DNA from: Pseudooceanicola nanhaiensis DSM 18065 | Lineage (GTDB): Bacteria; Pseudomonadota; Alphaproteobacteria; Rhodobacterales; Rhodobacteraceae | DNA: 64,000 nt | Assembly: GCF_000688295.1 (NCBI RefSeq) | Contig: NZ_JHZF01000016.1 | Location: 1-64,000 of the forward strand | Reading direction: 5' to 3' | Shown: piece after piece, positions 1 to 7,609 of the stretch | How positions within the stretch are numbered: position 1 is the stretch's first letter | Layout of the letters: the number at the start of each line of letters is the position of its first letter | Made by a program: the position numbers and the translations under genes | Notes under the pieces: model-generated | Database searches by the model: none | Told to the model about the DNA's origin: nothing | Seen by the model: the letters and a program-made list of their open reading frames with translations, nothing else

Positions 1-66
1 CCCTACAAGACAGAAAGCGTACACTACATACAGTCGTACATGACTTGGACAACTTGGGTCTTTTCT

Positions 67-186
67 TGGTCTGGTGGTCATAGCACGAGCAAAACACCTG
101 GTCCCATCCCGAACCCAGCCGTTAAGTGCCGTCGCGCTGATGGTACTGCGTCTCAAGACGTGGGAGAGTAAGTCGCCGCCAGACCT
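67..186 (+). rRNA. rrf: 5S ribosomal RNA
   Basis: The segment has the alphaproteobacterial 5S layout: a terminal helix formed by GGTCTGG (68-74) and CCAGACC (179-185), the loop-A/helix-II stretch GGTCATAGCACGAG, the conserved CCCATCCCGAAC, and the 3' arm GGTACTGCGTCTCAAGACGTGGGAGAGTA. It is followed within 75 bases by tRNA-fMet, the usual end of an rRNA operon in this class. Positions 1-66 would be the 23S-5S spacer. Ends are exact to within one or two bases. Confidence 0.95.
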
Positions 187-258
187 AGAAAAGACCCACG
201 ATATCTCTCAATACGATCAAGCCTCTCGTCACCACTAAGACCATGAGGCAAATATTGC

Positions 259-600
<342 letters not shown>

Positions 601-741
601 TCCCTGCTCCTCATTTGCCGCGCGCCACCAGCCCTTCAGCAGAACCGCGCACAGTCTCGGAAACCTCTGGACCCGTCAGCCGGGTTCATGCTGGACAGGA
701 ACCGAGGCGCTTCGGGCCCCGATCCGGCGCCTCGCCAAAAG
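601..741. other. gene-free stretch
   Basis: Between the recombinase-like remnant and the operator/promoter of the first catabolic operon I see no credible coding frame, RNA or repeat. A long plus-strand open frame runs through it, but it is only an upstream extension of the thiolase-like gene's frame. Confidence 0.6.
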
Positions 742-778
742 TAATTAGCTTGCAGACAATAACCAAGGTATCTATACC
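742..778 (+). promoter_or_regulatory. operator copy 1 over a sigma-70-like promoter
   Basis: Left arm TAATTAGCTTG (742-752), 11-base spacer (753-763) and right arm CAAGGTATCTA (764-774) give the same 11-11-11 geometry as copies at 10383 and 14220. A promoter TTGCAG (750-755), 17-base gap, TATACC (773-778) sits inside it, 26 bases before the ATG of the MaoC gene. A repressor bound here would block RNA polymerase; the MarR protein encoded at 11457 is the obvious candidate. Confidence 0.7.
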
Positions 779-804
779 GGATCACGACGAGGGAGGAGAG
801 GTTC

Positions 805-1665
805 ATGATCGATTACGAAACGCTCAAGGCGCGGGCCTTCGCGCCTGTGGAGCAGAGCTATACGCAGCGGGACACGATCCTCTATGCGCTCGGCCTCGGG
901 CTGGGCGGCGATCCGCTGGACGCGGCGCATCTGCGCGCCACCTACGAGCGGGCCGAGGGCTTCTGCGCGCTGCCGTCGATGGTCAACGTGCTCGCCGGCC
1001 CCGGCTTCTGGGCGATGGAGCCGGACACCGGCCTGACCTGGCAGAAGATCCTGCACGGCGAGCAGAGCTTCACCCTGCACGCGCCGCTTCCCGCGGAAGG
1101 CACGATCGTCGGCGAGACGCGGATCACCGAGATCATCGACAAGGGCGAGGGCAAGGGCGCCCTGATCTATTCCGAGCGGCGGATGACCGACAAGGCCTCC
1201 GGCACGCTCATCGCCACCGTCGAGGGGACGAGCTTTGCCCGCGGCGACGGCGGCTTCGGTGGACCCACGGGGCCGGTGAAGCCCGTTCACACGCTGCCCG
1301 AGACCGAGCCGGAGGCGGTGTTCGAGCACCGGACCCTGCCGGGCCAGGCGCTGATCTACCGGCTGTCGGGCGATTACAACCCGCTGCATGCCGACCCCGA
1401 GGTCGCGACGGGTGCGGGCTTCAAGGCGCCGATCCTGCATGGGCTCTCGACGCTCGGCGTCGCGTCCTGGTCGATCACCGCGGCGCTTGCCGATGGCGAT
1501 CCCGCGGCGCTGACGCACCTGCAGCTGCGGTTCTCCTCTCCGGTCTATCCGGGCGAGACGATCCGCACGGAGATGTGGCGCGACGGCGACGAGGTGAGCT
1601 TCCGCGCACGCGTGGTCGAACGCGACGTGGTGGTGCTGAACAATGGTCTGGCCCGGCTGGGCTGA
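805..1665 (+). CDS. MaoC-family (R)-specific enoyl-CoA hydratase
   Basis: A 286-residue double hot-dog hydratase of the MFE-2 hydratase-2/MaoC type, expected to hydrate trans-2-enoyl-CoA to (R)-3-hydroxyacyl-CoA in the cytoplasm. The hydratase-2 motif is intact at about residues 186-197 (YRLSGDYNPLHA), giving Asp190 and His195 as catalytic residues. The N-terminal half is the degenerate hot-dog that holds the acyl chain. The start ATG follows GGAGGAGAGG. It is the first gene of a tightly packed operon with a DUF35 protein and a thiolase-like protein, the same trio seen in steroid side-chain operons of actinobacteria. Substrate chain type is inferred from context only. Confidence 0.85.
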   Translation: MIDYETLKARAFAPVEQSYTQRDTILYALGLGLGGDPLDAAHLRATYERAEGFCALPSMVNVLAGPGFWAMEPDTGLTWQKILHGEQSFTLHAPLPAEGTIVGETRITEIIDKGEGKGALIYSERRMTDKASGTLIATVEGTSFARGDGGFGGPTGPVKPVHTLPETEPEAVFEHRTLPGQALIYRLSGDYNPLHADPEVATGAGFKAPILHGLSTLGVASWSITAALADGDPAALTHLQLRFSSPVYPGETIRTEMWRDGDEVSFRARVVERDVVVLNNGLARLG

Positions 1666-1671
1666 GGGAGG

Positions 1672-2085
1672 ATGACAATGAGCGAGAGACAGGTTCCGAC
1701 GATCTATCCGGAAACCCGGTTCTACTGGGACGGCGCCAAGGCGGGCAAGCTGCTGCTGCAGAGCTGCACCGCCTGCGACAAGGCCTATTTCCCGCCGCGG
1801 CCCTTCTGCCCCGCCTGTGGCAGCCGCGACGTCGAGGTGATCGAGGCAAGCGGGAAGGGCACGCTCTACAGCTACATCATCAACCAGCTGCCCGCGCCGG
1901 GCTACGAGCCGCCCTTCACCGTGGCCGTCGTGATGCTCGAGGAAGGCGTGAAGATGGTGTCGAACATCCTCGACTGCCCGCCCGATCCCGAGGCGCTGAT
2001 CCTCGACATGCCGCTCGAAGTGACCTTCGAGCAGCGCGGCGAGATCGCCGTGCCCCAGTTCAAGCCCGCGGGAGGTGCACAATGA
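1672..2085 (+). CDS. Zn-ribbon/OB-fold DUF35 protein
   Basis: A 137-residue DUF35 protein: an N-terminal rubredoxin-like zinc ribbon (CTAC at about residues 25-28 and CPAC at about 45-48) followed by an OB fold. Family members act as obligate partners of thiolase-like enzymes or MaoC hydratases (for example ChsH2 with Ltp2 in cholesterol side-chain cleavage), stabilising the enzyme and binding acyl-CoA. It sits 6 bases after the MaoC gene, and its stop overlaps the next start (ATGA), so translation of the two is probably coupled. An ATG two codons further in is an alternative start. Confidence 0.85.
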   Translation: MTMSERQVPTIYPETRFYWDGAKAGKLLLQSCTACDKAYFPPRPFCPACGSRDVEVIEASGKGTLYSYIINQLPAPGYEPPFTVAVVMLEEGVKMVSNILDCPPDPEALILDMPLEVTFEQRGEIAVPQFKPAGGAQ

Positions 2086-3227
2086 GCCGCGCGACCGTCG
2101 CCATCGTCGGCGCTGCCGAGACCACGAAACTGGGCAAGGTGCCCGAGCTGAGCCAGACCGGCCTGCATGCCGATGCCGCGCTGAACGCGATGGCCGATTG
2201 CGGGCTGACGCCCGCCGACATCGACGGCGTGGCCACCGGCGGGCACGACGTGGCCGAGATCATCCAGTACCTCGGCATCACGCCGACCTGGTACGACGGC
2301 ACCTCCGTGGGCGGGTGCTCGTTCATCACCCTCGTCCGCCACGCGGCCGCCGCCATCCAGCAGGGACTCTGCACCACGGTGCTCATCACCCATGGCGAGA
2401 GCGGGCGGTCGAACAACCGCAGCCACCGGCCGATCTTCCCCTCGATGCAGCAGCAGGAATTCGAGGCGATCTACGGCCCGCTCGTGCCGCCCTCGCGCTT
2501 CACCCTGCCGGTCATGCGCAAGATGAAGGATGACGGGCTCACCGAGGAGCAGCTTGCCATGGTCGCCGTGGTCCAGCGGGAATGGGCGGGCTTCCACCCC
2601 CGTGCCACGATGCGTGACCCGATCACCGTGGACGACGTGCTGAATTCCAAGATGATCGCCTATCCGTTCCGGCTGATGATGTGCTGCCTCGTCTCGGACG
2701 GCGGCGGCGCGCTGATCCTGACCTCGGCGGACCGCGCCAAGGATTTCCCGACGAAGCCCGTCTACCTGCGCGGCAACGGCGGAGAGAGCGCCGAGGGGCC
2801 GATGATCTCGCAGATGGAGAGCTTCTCCTCGTCCAAGGCCTTCCGGGTCTCCGGCAAGGCGGCCTTCGAGAGCGCCGGCATCAGCCATTCGGATGTCGAT
2901 CACCTGATGATCTACGACGCCTTCGCGCACCTGCCGATCTACGGGCTCGAGGACCTCGGCTTCGTCGGCCGCGGCGAAGGCGGCGCCTTCATCGCCGAGG
3001 GCAACACCCGTCCCGGCGGCAAGCTGCCGCTGAACACCAACGGCGGCGGGCTGAGCTACATGCACTCCGGGATGTACGGGATGTACGCCCTGCAGGAGAG
3101 CGTCCGGCAGATGCGCGGCATCTCCCCGGCGCAGGTGGAGGGCGCGAAGCTCTCGGTCTGCCACGGGGTCGGCGGCATGTTCTCGGCTGCGGCGACCGTG
3201 GTGATGACCACGGAAGAGCAGTGGTGA
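2082..3227 (+). CDS. thiolase-superfamily protein (SCP-x thiolase or Ltp2-type aldolase)
   Basis: A 381-residue thiolase fold without the large N-terminal extension of the same frame. Cys79 lies at the usual nucleophile position (VGGCSF), and Cys360-His361 sits in a C-terminal CHGVGG in place of the CxGGG of classical thiolases. The usual GHP loop is replaced by NTNGGGLSYMHSG, as in lipid-transfer-protein/Ltp2 relatives. It may therefore cleave 3-ketoacyl-CoA thiolytically, or 3-hydroxyacyl-CoA by retro-aldol reaction with its DUF35 neighbour. The ATGA overlap with the DUF35 gene fixes the start. Its 3' end overlaps the GTG start of the following SDR gene. Confidence 0.8.
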   Translation: MSRATVAIVGAAETTKLGKVPELSQTGLHADAALNAMADCGLTPADIDGVATGGHDVAEIIQYLGITPTWYDGTSVGGCSFITLVRHAAAAIQQGLCTTVLITHGESGRSNNRSHRPIFPSMQQQEFEAIYGPLVPPSRFTLPVMRKMKDDGLTEEQLAMVAVVQREWAGFHPRATMRDPITVDDVLNSKMIAYPFRLMMCCLVSDGGGALILTSADRAKDFPTKPVYLRGNGGESAEGPMISQMESFSSSKAFRVSGKAAFESAGISHSDVDHLMIYDAFAHLPIYGLEDLGFVGRGEGGAFIAEGNTRPGGKLPLNTNGGGLSYMHSGMYGMYALQESVRQMRGISPAQVEGAKLSVCHGVGGMFSAAATVVMTTEEQW

Positions 3228-4012
3228 GCGAGTTCGCCGGCAAGACCGTCTTCGTCTCGGGCGGGACGAGCGGCATCAACCTTGCCATCGCCGAGCATTT
3301 CGCGGGGCAGGGGGCCAGGGTCTTCGTCATCTCGCGCGATCCGCAGAAGGTCGGGCGCGCGGTCGAGACCCTGCGCGGCCACGGGGCAGAGGCGGACGGC
3401 ATGTCCGCCGATGTCCGGGATTACGCGCAGGTCGAGGCGGCCCTTGCCAGGTGCGCCGAGCTCTTCGGCAAGATCGACATCCTCGTTTCGGGTGCGGCGG
3501 GCAACTTCCTTGCCCGGGCGGAGAAGATCAGCTCCAACGGCTTCCGGGCGGTGATGGAGATCGACGTGCTCGGCACGCATCACGTGATGCATGCCGCCTT
3601 CCCGCATCTGGCGACCCCCGGCGCCTGCGTCCTGAACATCTCGGCCCCGCAGGGCAGCGTGGCGATGGTGGGGCAATCGCATGTCTGCGCGGCGAAGGCC
3701 GGCATCGACATGCTCACCCGCACGCTGGCGCTGGAATGGGGGCCGCGCGGCATCCGGGTGAATTCGGTCTCTCCGGGGCCGATCGCGGACACCGAGGGCC
3801 AGAAGCGCCTCGTGCCGGATCCGGCCGCGGTCGAGGAACGGGTGAACTCCATCCCGCTCGGCCGGATGGGCACGCTCGACGACGTGACCGCGCTCTGCGC
3901 CTTTCTCGCCTCCGACCGTGCCGCCTATATCACCGGCACGGTGATCCCCGTGGACGGGGGCGTGACGCTGAACCCGACCCCGACGCGCATGGCGAGGTTC
4001 CTCGATGCGTGA
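3224..4012 (+). CDS. SDR, 2,4-dienoyl-CoA-reductase-like
   Basis: A 262-residue Rossmann SDR starting at GTG within the preceding stop region (GTGA). The nucleotide motif is SGGTSGIN near residue 12. The classical YxxxK is VCAAK in QSHVCAAKAG: the Tyr is absent but Lys is kept. That pattern, together with PGPI, the GRMG segment and VDGG near the end, is typical of DECR-type 2,4-dienoyl-CoA reductases. The predicted role is NADPH reduction of a dienoyl-CoA formed from an unsaturated or ring-derived acyl chain. It overlaps the next CDS by 8 bases. Confidence 0.8.
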   Translation: MSEFAGKTVFVSGGTSGINLAIAEHFAGQGARVFVISRDPQKVGRAVETLRGHGAEADGMSADVRDYAQVEAALARCAELFGKIDILVSGAAGNFLARAEKISSNGFRAVMEIDVLGTHHVMHAAFPHLATPGACVLNISAPQGSVAMVGQSHVCAAKAGIDMLTRTLALEWGPRGIRVNSVSPGPIADTEGQKRLVPDPAAVEERVNSIPLGRMGTLDDVTALCAFLASDRAAYITGTVIPVDGGVTLNPTPTRMARFLDA

Positions 4013-6470
4013 GACGTCAGGCGCCGGCGCGCTGGCCGGGCTGCGGGTGCTCGACCTGACCGACCATCGCGGCGTTCTGGCGGGGCGGATGCTGGCCCTG
4101 ATGGGCGCGGACGTGCTGCAGGTGGAACCGCCCGAGGGCACCCCTGCCCGCCGGCAGGGGCCTTTCGACGGCGAGAGGTCGCTCTTCTGGGCGGCCTATG
4201 GCACCGGGCGCAGGTCGCTGGTGCTCGACCGCGCGGCCGAGGCGGATCGGCTGATGGCGCTGGCGGCCGCGGCCGACATCATCCTGGAAAGCGGCAATCC
4301 CGGGCGGGACGCCTTCCTTGACACCGGGGCGCTGCTGGCGCGCAATCCCGGCGCGGTGCATGCCATCGTGACGCCCTTCGGGCTCGACGGGCCGAAGGCC
4401 GGCTATGCCGACAGCGACCTGACCGCCTGGGCCTCGGGCGGGCCGCTCAAGCCCACGGAATCGCAGGCCGGCATCCCGACGCGCGTCTCTGTCCCGCAGG
4501 CCTATCACCATGCCGCGGCCGATGCGCTCTGCGGCGTCATGGTCGCGCTCGAGGCGCGGCGCCGGTCGGGGCGGGGCCAGCGGGTGGTCAGCTCGGCGCA
4601 GGCGTCCGCCTCGCAATGCACGCTGAGCCTGAGCCTCGCCACCGTCATCGGCCACCCGGATTACGTCTTCCGGGCCGAGGTGAAATCGAAGAAGAAGCGC
4701 GAGCTCGACCTCTCGGGCAGCGGCTCGCGCACGCAGCGGTCGAAATGGCCGGTGAAGGACGGGCTGGTCGAGATGCACCTTGCCCTCGGTCCGGCGGCCG
4801 GGCGCTTCACCAACAACCTATTCGCGCTGATGAAGGCGCGGGGCGCGTGTTCCGACACATTCGCGGAATGGGACTGGGTGAGCCTGCCGCCGAAGATCGA
4901 GAACGACGAGATCAGCGAAGAAGAGATGGAGCAGGCCCGCGAGGAGGTCGCGGCCTTCCTCGCGCCCATGACCAAGCGCGAGACCGTCGAGATGGCGCTG
5001 GAGCATCGCCTGATGCTGGCGCCGATCATGGACGCCTCGGACCTCGCCGACAGCCCCCATGCCGAGGCCCGGGGCTTCATGCGGCAGGTCGGCGACCTGC
5101 TGTTGCCGGGCGTCCCGGCGCTCGGCTTCGACGCGGGGTTCGTCGAGATCACCCCCGCGCCCGAACCGGGCGAGGGCGGGGCGGCCGTCGAGGCCGCGTG
5201 GCTTGCCGGGCGGAGCGCGGTGCCGTTCATGCCCGAAGGCGCGCCGACTCCGGCCGCGCAGCCGCTGGACCATCTCACGGTGCTGGACCTTTCGTGGGTC
5301 GTCGCGGGCCCGATGATCGGCCGCTGCATGGCCGATTTCGGCGCCACGGTGATCCGGGTCGAAAGCTCGAAGCGGCCCGAGGTGGCGCGGCTGACCGGCC
5401 CCTTCCCGGGCGGCGTGCGGAACCTGGACAAGTCCGGGCTCTACGAGAACTGCAACGCGGGCAAGCTGGGCGTCACGCTCGACCTCTCCACCGACGAGGG
5501 GCGGGACATCGTGCGGGCGCTCGCGAAACGGGCCGACGTGCTGGTGGAGAGCTTCGCGCCGGGCCAGATGGACCGCTGGGGCCTCGGCTACGACAGCCTG
5601 CGCGCGGACAACCCGGGGCTGGTCATGCTCTCGACCTCGCTCATGGGGCAGGCCGGGCCGTGGAAGGCGCTTGCGGGCTTCGGCAACATCGGCGCGGCCA
5701 TGTCGGGGCTGCAGGTGCTGGCGGGCCGCGAGGGCCAGCCGCCGACCGGCCCCTACGGTCCCTATACCGATTTCTGCGCCCCGCGCCTCGCGCTGCCGGT
5801 GCTGCTGGCCGCGCTCGACATGCGGCGCCGCACCGGGCAGGGGCGCTGGCTCGACATCTCGCAGGCCGAGGCGGGGATGCAGTTCATCGCCGAGACCTTC
5901 GCCGATTACGCGGTCACGGGCCATGTGACCGTCGCGCAGGGCAACCGCGATCCGCGGATCGCGCCGAACAATGTCTATCCCTGCGCCGCGCCCGAGGGCG
6001 AGACCGCATGGGTCGCGCTGAGCGCGGTGGACGATGCCGCCTGGGGCGGGCTGGTCGCCGCCTCGGGGATCGAGGCGCTGGCCGACCCGGCGCTCGCCAC
6101 GCTCGAGGGCCGCAAGGCCCGCGAGGCCGAGATCGACGGGATCCTCGCCGCCTGGACCGCGGAGCGGGAGGCCGGCGAGGTCGAGGCGCTTCTGCAGGCG
6201 GCCGGGGTGGCGGCCCATGTCGTCGCCTCGAATGCCGACATGGCCGCCGATCCGCAGCTTGCCGCTTGGGGGCATTTCCTTCAGCTCGAGCGGCAGGACG
6301 GGACGCCCTCCTGGGTCGAGGCCTGCCGGTTCAAGCTGTCCGAAACGCCGGGGGCGCCGCGAATGGCCGCGCCGCATTACGGGCGGGACGGGGAGCGTGT
6401 GCTGCGCGACATGCTGGGGATGGACCCGATGGCGGTCGCGGAACTGGCGGAGCAGGGCGTGTTGCGCTGA
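4005..6470 (+). CDS. tandem (double-domain) family III CoA-transferase
   Basis: An 821-residue fusion of two CaiB/BaiF domains, with the second beginning near residue 420 (LTVLDLSWVVAGP). Family III enzymes move CoA from one acyl-CoA to another acid through an aspartyl-CoA anhydride. The second half has an Asp in YTDFCAPRLAL at the expected active-site position. In the first half the aligned segment is AYHHAAADAL and I find no Asp at that spot, so only the second site may be catalytic. The architecture resembles DMSP lyase DddD, but the neighbours are fatty acyl-CoA enzymes, not DMSP genes. It is probably the activation or CoA-recycling step of this pathway. Confidence 0.8.
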   Translation: MRETSGAGALAGLRVLDLTDHRGVLAGRMLALMGADVLQVEPPEGTPARRQGPFDGERSLFWAAYGTGRRSLVLDRAAEADRLMALAAAADIILESGNPGRDAFLDTGALLARNPGAVHAIVTPFGLDGPKAGYADSDLTAWASGGPLKPTESQAGIPTRVSVPQAYHHAAADALCGVMVALEARRRSGRGQRVVSSAQASASQCTLSLSLATVIGHPDYVFRAEVKSKKKRELDLSGSGSRTQRSKWPVKDGLVEMHLALGPAAGRFTNNLFALMKARGACSDTFAEWDWVSLPPKIENDEISEEEMEQAREEVAAFLAPMTKRETVEMALEHRLMLAPIMDASDLADSPHAEARGFMRQVGDLLLPGVPALGFDAGFVEITPAPEPGEGGAAVEAAWLAGRSAVPFMPEGAPTPAAQPLDHLTVLDLSWVVAGPMIGRCMADFGATVIRVESSKRPEVARLTGPFPGGVRNLDKSGLYENCNAGKLGVTLDLSTDEGRDIVRALAKRADVLVESFAPGQMDRWGLGYDSLRADNPGLVMLSTSLMGQAGPWKALAGFGNIGAAMSGLQVLAGREGQPPTGPYGPYTDFCAPRLALPVLLAALDMRRRTGQGRWLDISQAEAGMQFIAETFADYAVTGHVTVAQGNRDPRIAPNNVYPCAAPEGETAWVALSAVDDAAWGGLVAASGIEALADPALATLEGRKAREAEIDGILAAWTAEREAGEVEALLQAAGVAAHVVASNADMAADPQLAAWGHFLQLERQDGTPSWVEACRFKLSETPGAPRMAAPHYGRDGERVLRDMLGMDPMAVAELAEQGVLR

Positions 6471-6526
6471 CCTGCGGAGCGTGAGGGTCGGTGCGTTCGG
6501 AGCACGACTCCTACCGAGGCTGGCGA

Positions 6527-6550
6527 GGCCGGGCGCAAGCCCGGCCTTCG
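6527..6550 (+). terminator. terminator-like hairpin after the CoA-transferase
   Basis: GGCCGGGC, loop GCAA, GCCCGGCC followed by TT, 56 bases after the CoA-transferase stop. It probably ends the plus-strand operon. The rest of 6471-6814 holds two more hairpins and no gene. Confidence 0.55.
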
Positions 6551-6697
6551 GCATTTCGGGGGCGCGGGCGGCCTCGCGTCTGCGCGGAGCGAGCCTGTTG
6601 CCCATGTCCGGATCGAGGCCGCCGCGCGCCGCCCTGGTGTCGCAAGCCGCGTCGGCGCGGGCGCGATCACGGCCGGGACAGATCAAGAGGCTCTGAC

Positions 6698-6737
6698 GTC
6701 GGACAGGCGCCGGCGCACGGGCCGGCGCCTGTCCGAC
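6698..6737. repeat. 17-bp perfect inverted repeat between convergent operons
   Basis: GTCGGACAGGCGCCGGC (6698-6714) and its exact reverse complement (6721-6737) flank a 6-base loop. It lies between two converging operons and could work as a bidirectional terminator or RNA-stabilising stem, although no T-run follows on either strand. Confidence 0.6.
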
Positions 6738-6789
6738 CCGTCCCCATTGCCTGGCCGGGGACGGGGGCATCGCGGCGACGCAAGGTGCT

Positions 6790-6809
6790 TGCCGGGCTCA
6801 AGCCCGGCA
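6790..6809 (-). terminator. hairpin at the 3' end of the minus-strand operon
   Basis: TGCCGGGCT and AGCCCGGCA pair around a 2-base loop six bases beyond the enoyl-CoA hydratase stop. On the minus strand it would close that operon. Confidence 0.5.
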
Positions 6810-6814
6810 CAGGC

Positions 6815-7609
6815 TCAGCGGAAATCGAACCGAGGCGGCAGTTTCCTGGTAAACCGCTCCAGCGCGTCCTGGTGATAGCGGGAGGACAGGCAGATCGACT
6901 GCGCCTGCGCCTCCAGCGTCAGCAGCGCCTCGCTGTCGAGGTCTAGCGACCGGGCGGTGATCGACTTCGTGAGCGCGAAGGCGGTCGGCGAAGCCTCGGT
7001 CATCATCGCCGCCATCTCCATCGCGCGGGGCAGGAGCGCTTCGGGCGTCGTGACCTCCATCGCGATGCCGATGCGCTGCGCCTCCTCCGCCGATACGGTG
7101 CGGCCGGTGTAGAACATCTCGCGCGCCCGCTGGAGGCCGACCATCCGGGGAAGGGAGTAGAACAGGTTCGCATCCGGCACCGCGCCGACCTTGCAGAACG
7201 AGGCGTTGAAGCTCGCCCGGTCCGAGGCGAGGATGATGTCCCCCGTCAGTGCGAGGCCCAGCCCCGCGCCATAGGCCGGGCCGTCCACCGCGCAGATCAC
7301 CGGGACGGGCAGGTCGCGCAGCAGCCGCAGCCAGCCGTGCAGCTGCGTCATGCGCGGGGTGATGTCCTCGGCCCCGCCGACCGCGCCGGCCTTGTGATTG
7401 GCGAGCATCTTCTTCAGATCACCCCCCGCGCAGAAGACGCCGCCGCTCCCGGTCAGGACCACGGCCCGGACCTCCGGGTCGCCGGTCAGGTCATGGACCG
7501 CCTCGCTCAGCGCGGCCTTCAGCGCGTCCGACAGCGCATTGCGCGAGCCCGGCTCGGCCATCTCGAGCAGGACGATCCCGCCCTCGCGGGTCACATTCAG
7601 CGCGCTCAT
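6815..7609 (-). CDS. enoyl-CoA hydratase/isomerase (crotonase family)
   Basis: A 264-residue crotonase. The oxyanion-hole segments are FCAGGDLKKM (about residues 60-69) and AYGAGLGLALTGD (about 110-122), and the family proline-rich SPTAFALTKS follows near 205. Crotonases give (S)-3-hydroxyacyl-CoA, opposite in stereochemistry to the MaoC product upstream, so this enzyme may act on a different intermediate or as an isomerase. The ATG overlaps the stop of the acyl-CoA ligase gene (ATGA), placing it third in a minus-strand operon. The sequence after the start begins MSALNVTREGG; upstream residues belong to another frame. Confidence 0.85.
   Translation of the reverse strand: MSALNVTREGGIVLLEMAEPGSRNALSDALKAALSEAVHDLTGDPEVRAVVLTGSGGVFCAGGDLKKMLANHKAGAVGGAEDITPRMTQLHGWLRLLRDLPVPVICAVDGPAYGAGLGLALTGDIILASDRASFNASFCKVGAVPDANLFYSLPRMVGLQRAREMFYTGRTVSAEEAQRIGIAMEVTTPEALLPRAMEMAAMMTEASPTAFALTKSITARSLDLDSEALLTLEAQAQSICLSSRYHQDALERFTRKLPPRFDFR

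Noticed and set aside
772..2082. Long reverse-strand open frames over the MaoC-DUF35 genes and at many other places
   Set aside because: They are typical of high-GC third-codon bias, are rich in Arg, Gly and Pro, and carry no recognisable motifs.
615..3227. A single 870-residue plus-strand protein
   Set aside because: It merges unrelated frame with the thiolase-like gene; only 2082-3227 has family motifs and a coupled start.
4005..6470. dddD (DMSP CoA-transferase/lyase)
   Set aside because: Length and tandem architecture fit, but there is no BCCT transporter, dddB or dddC nearby and the flanking genes are fatty acyl-CoA enzymes.
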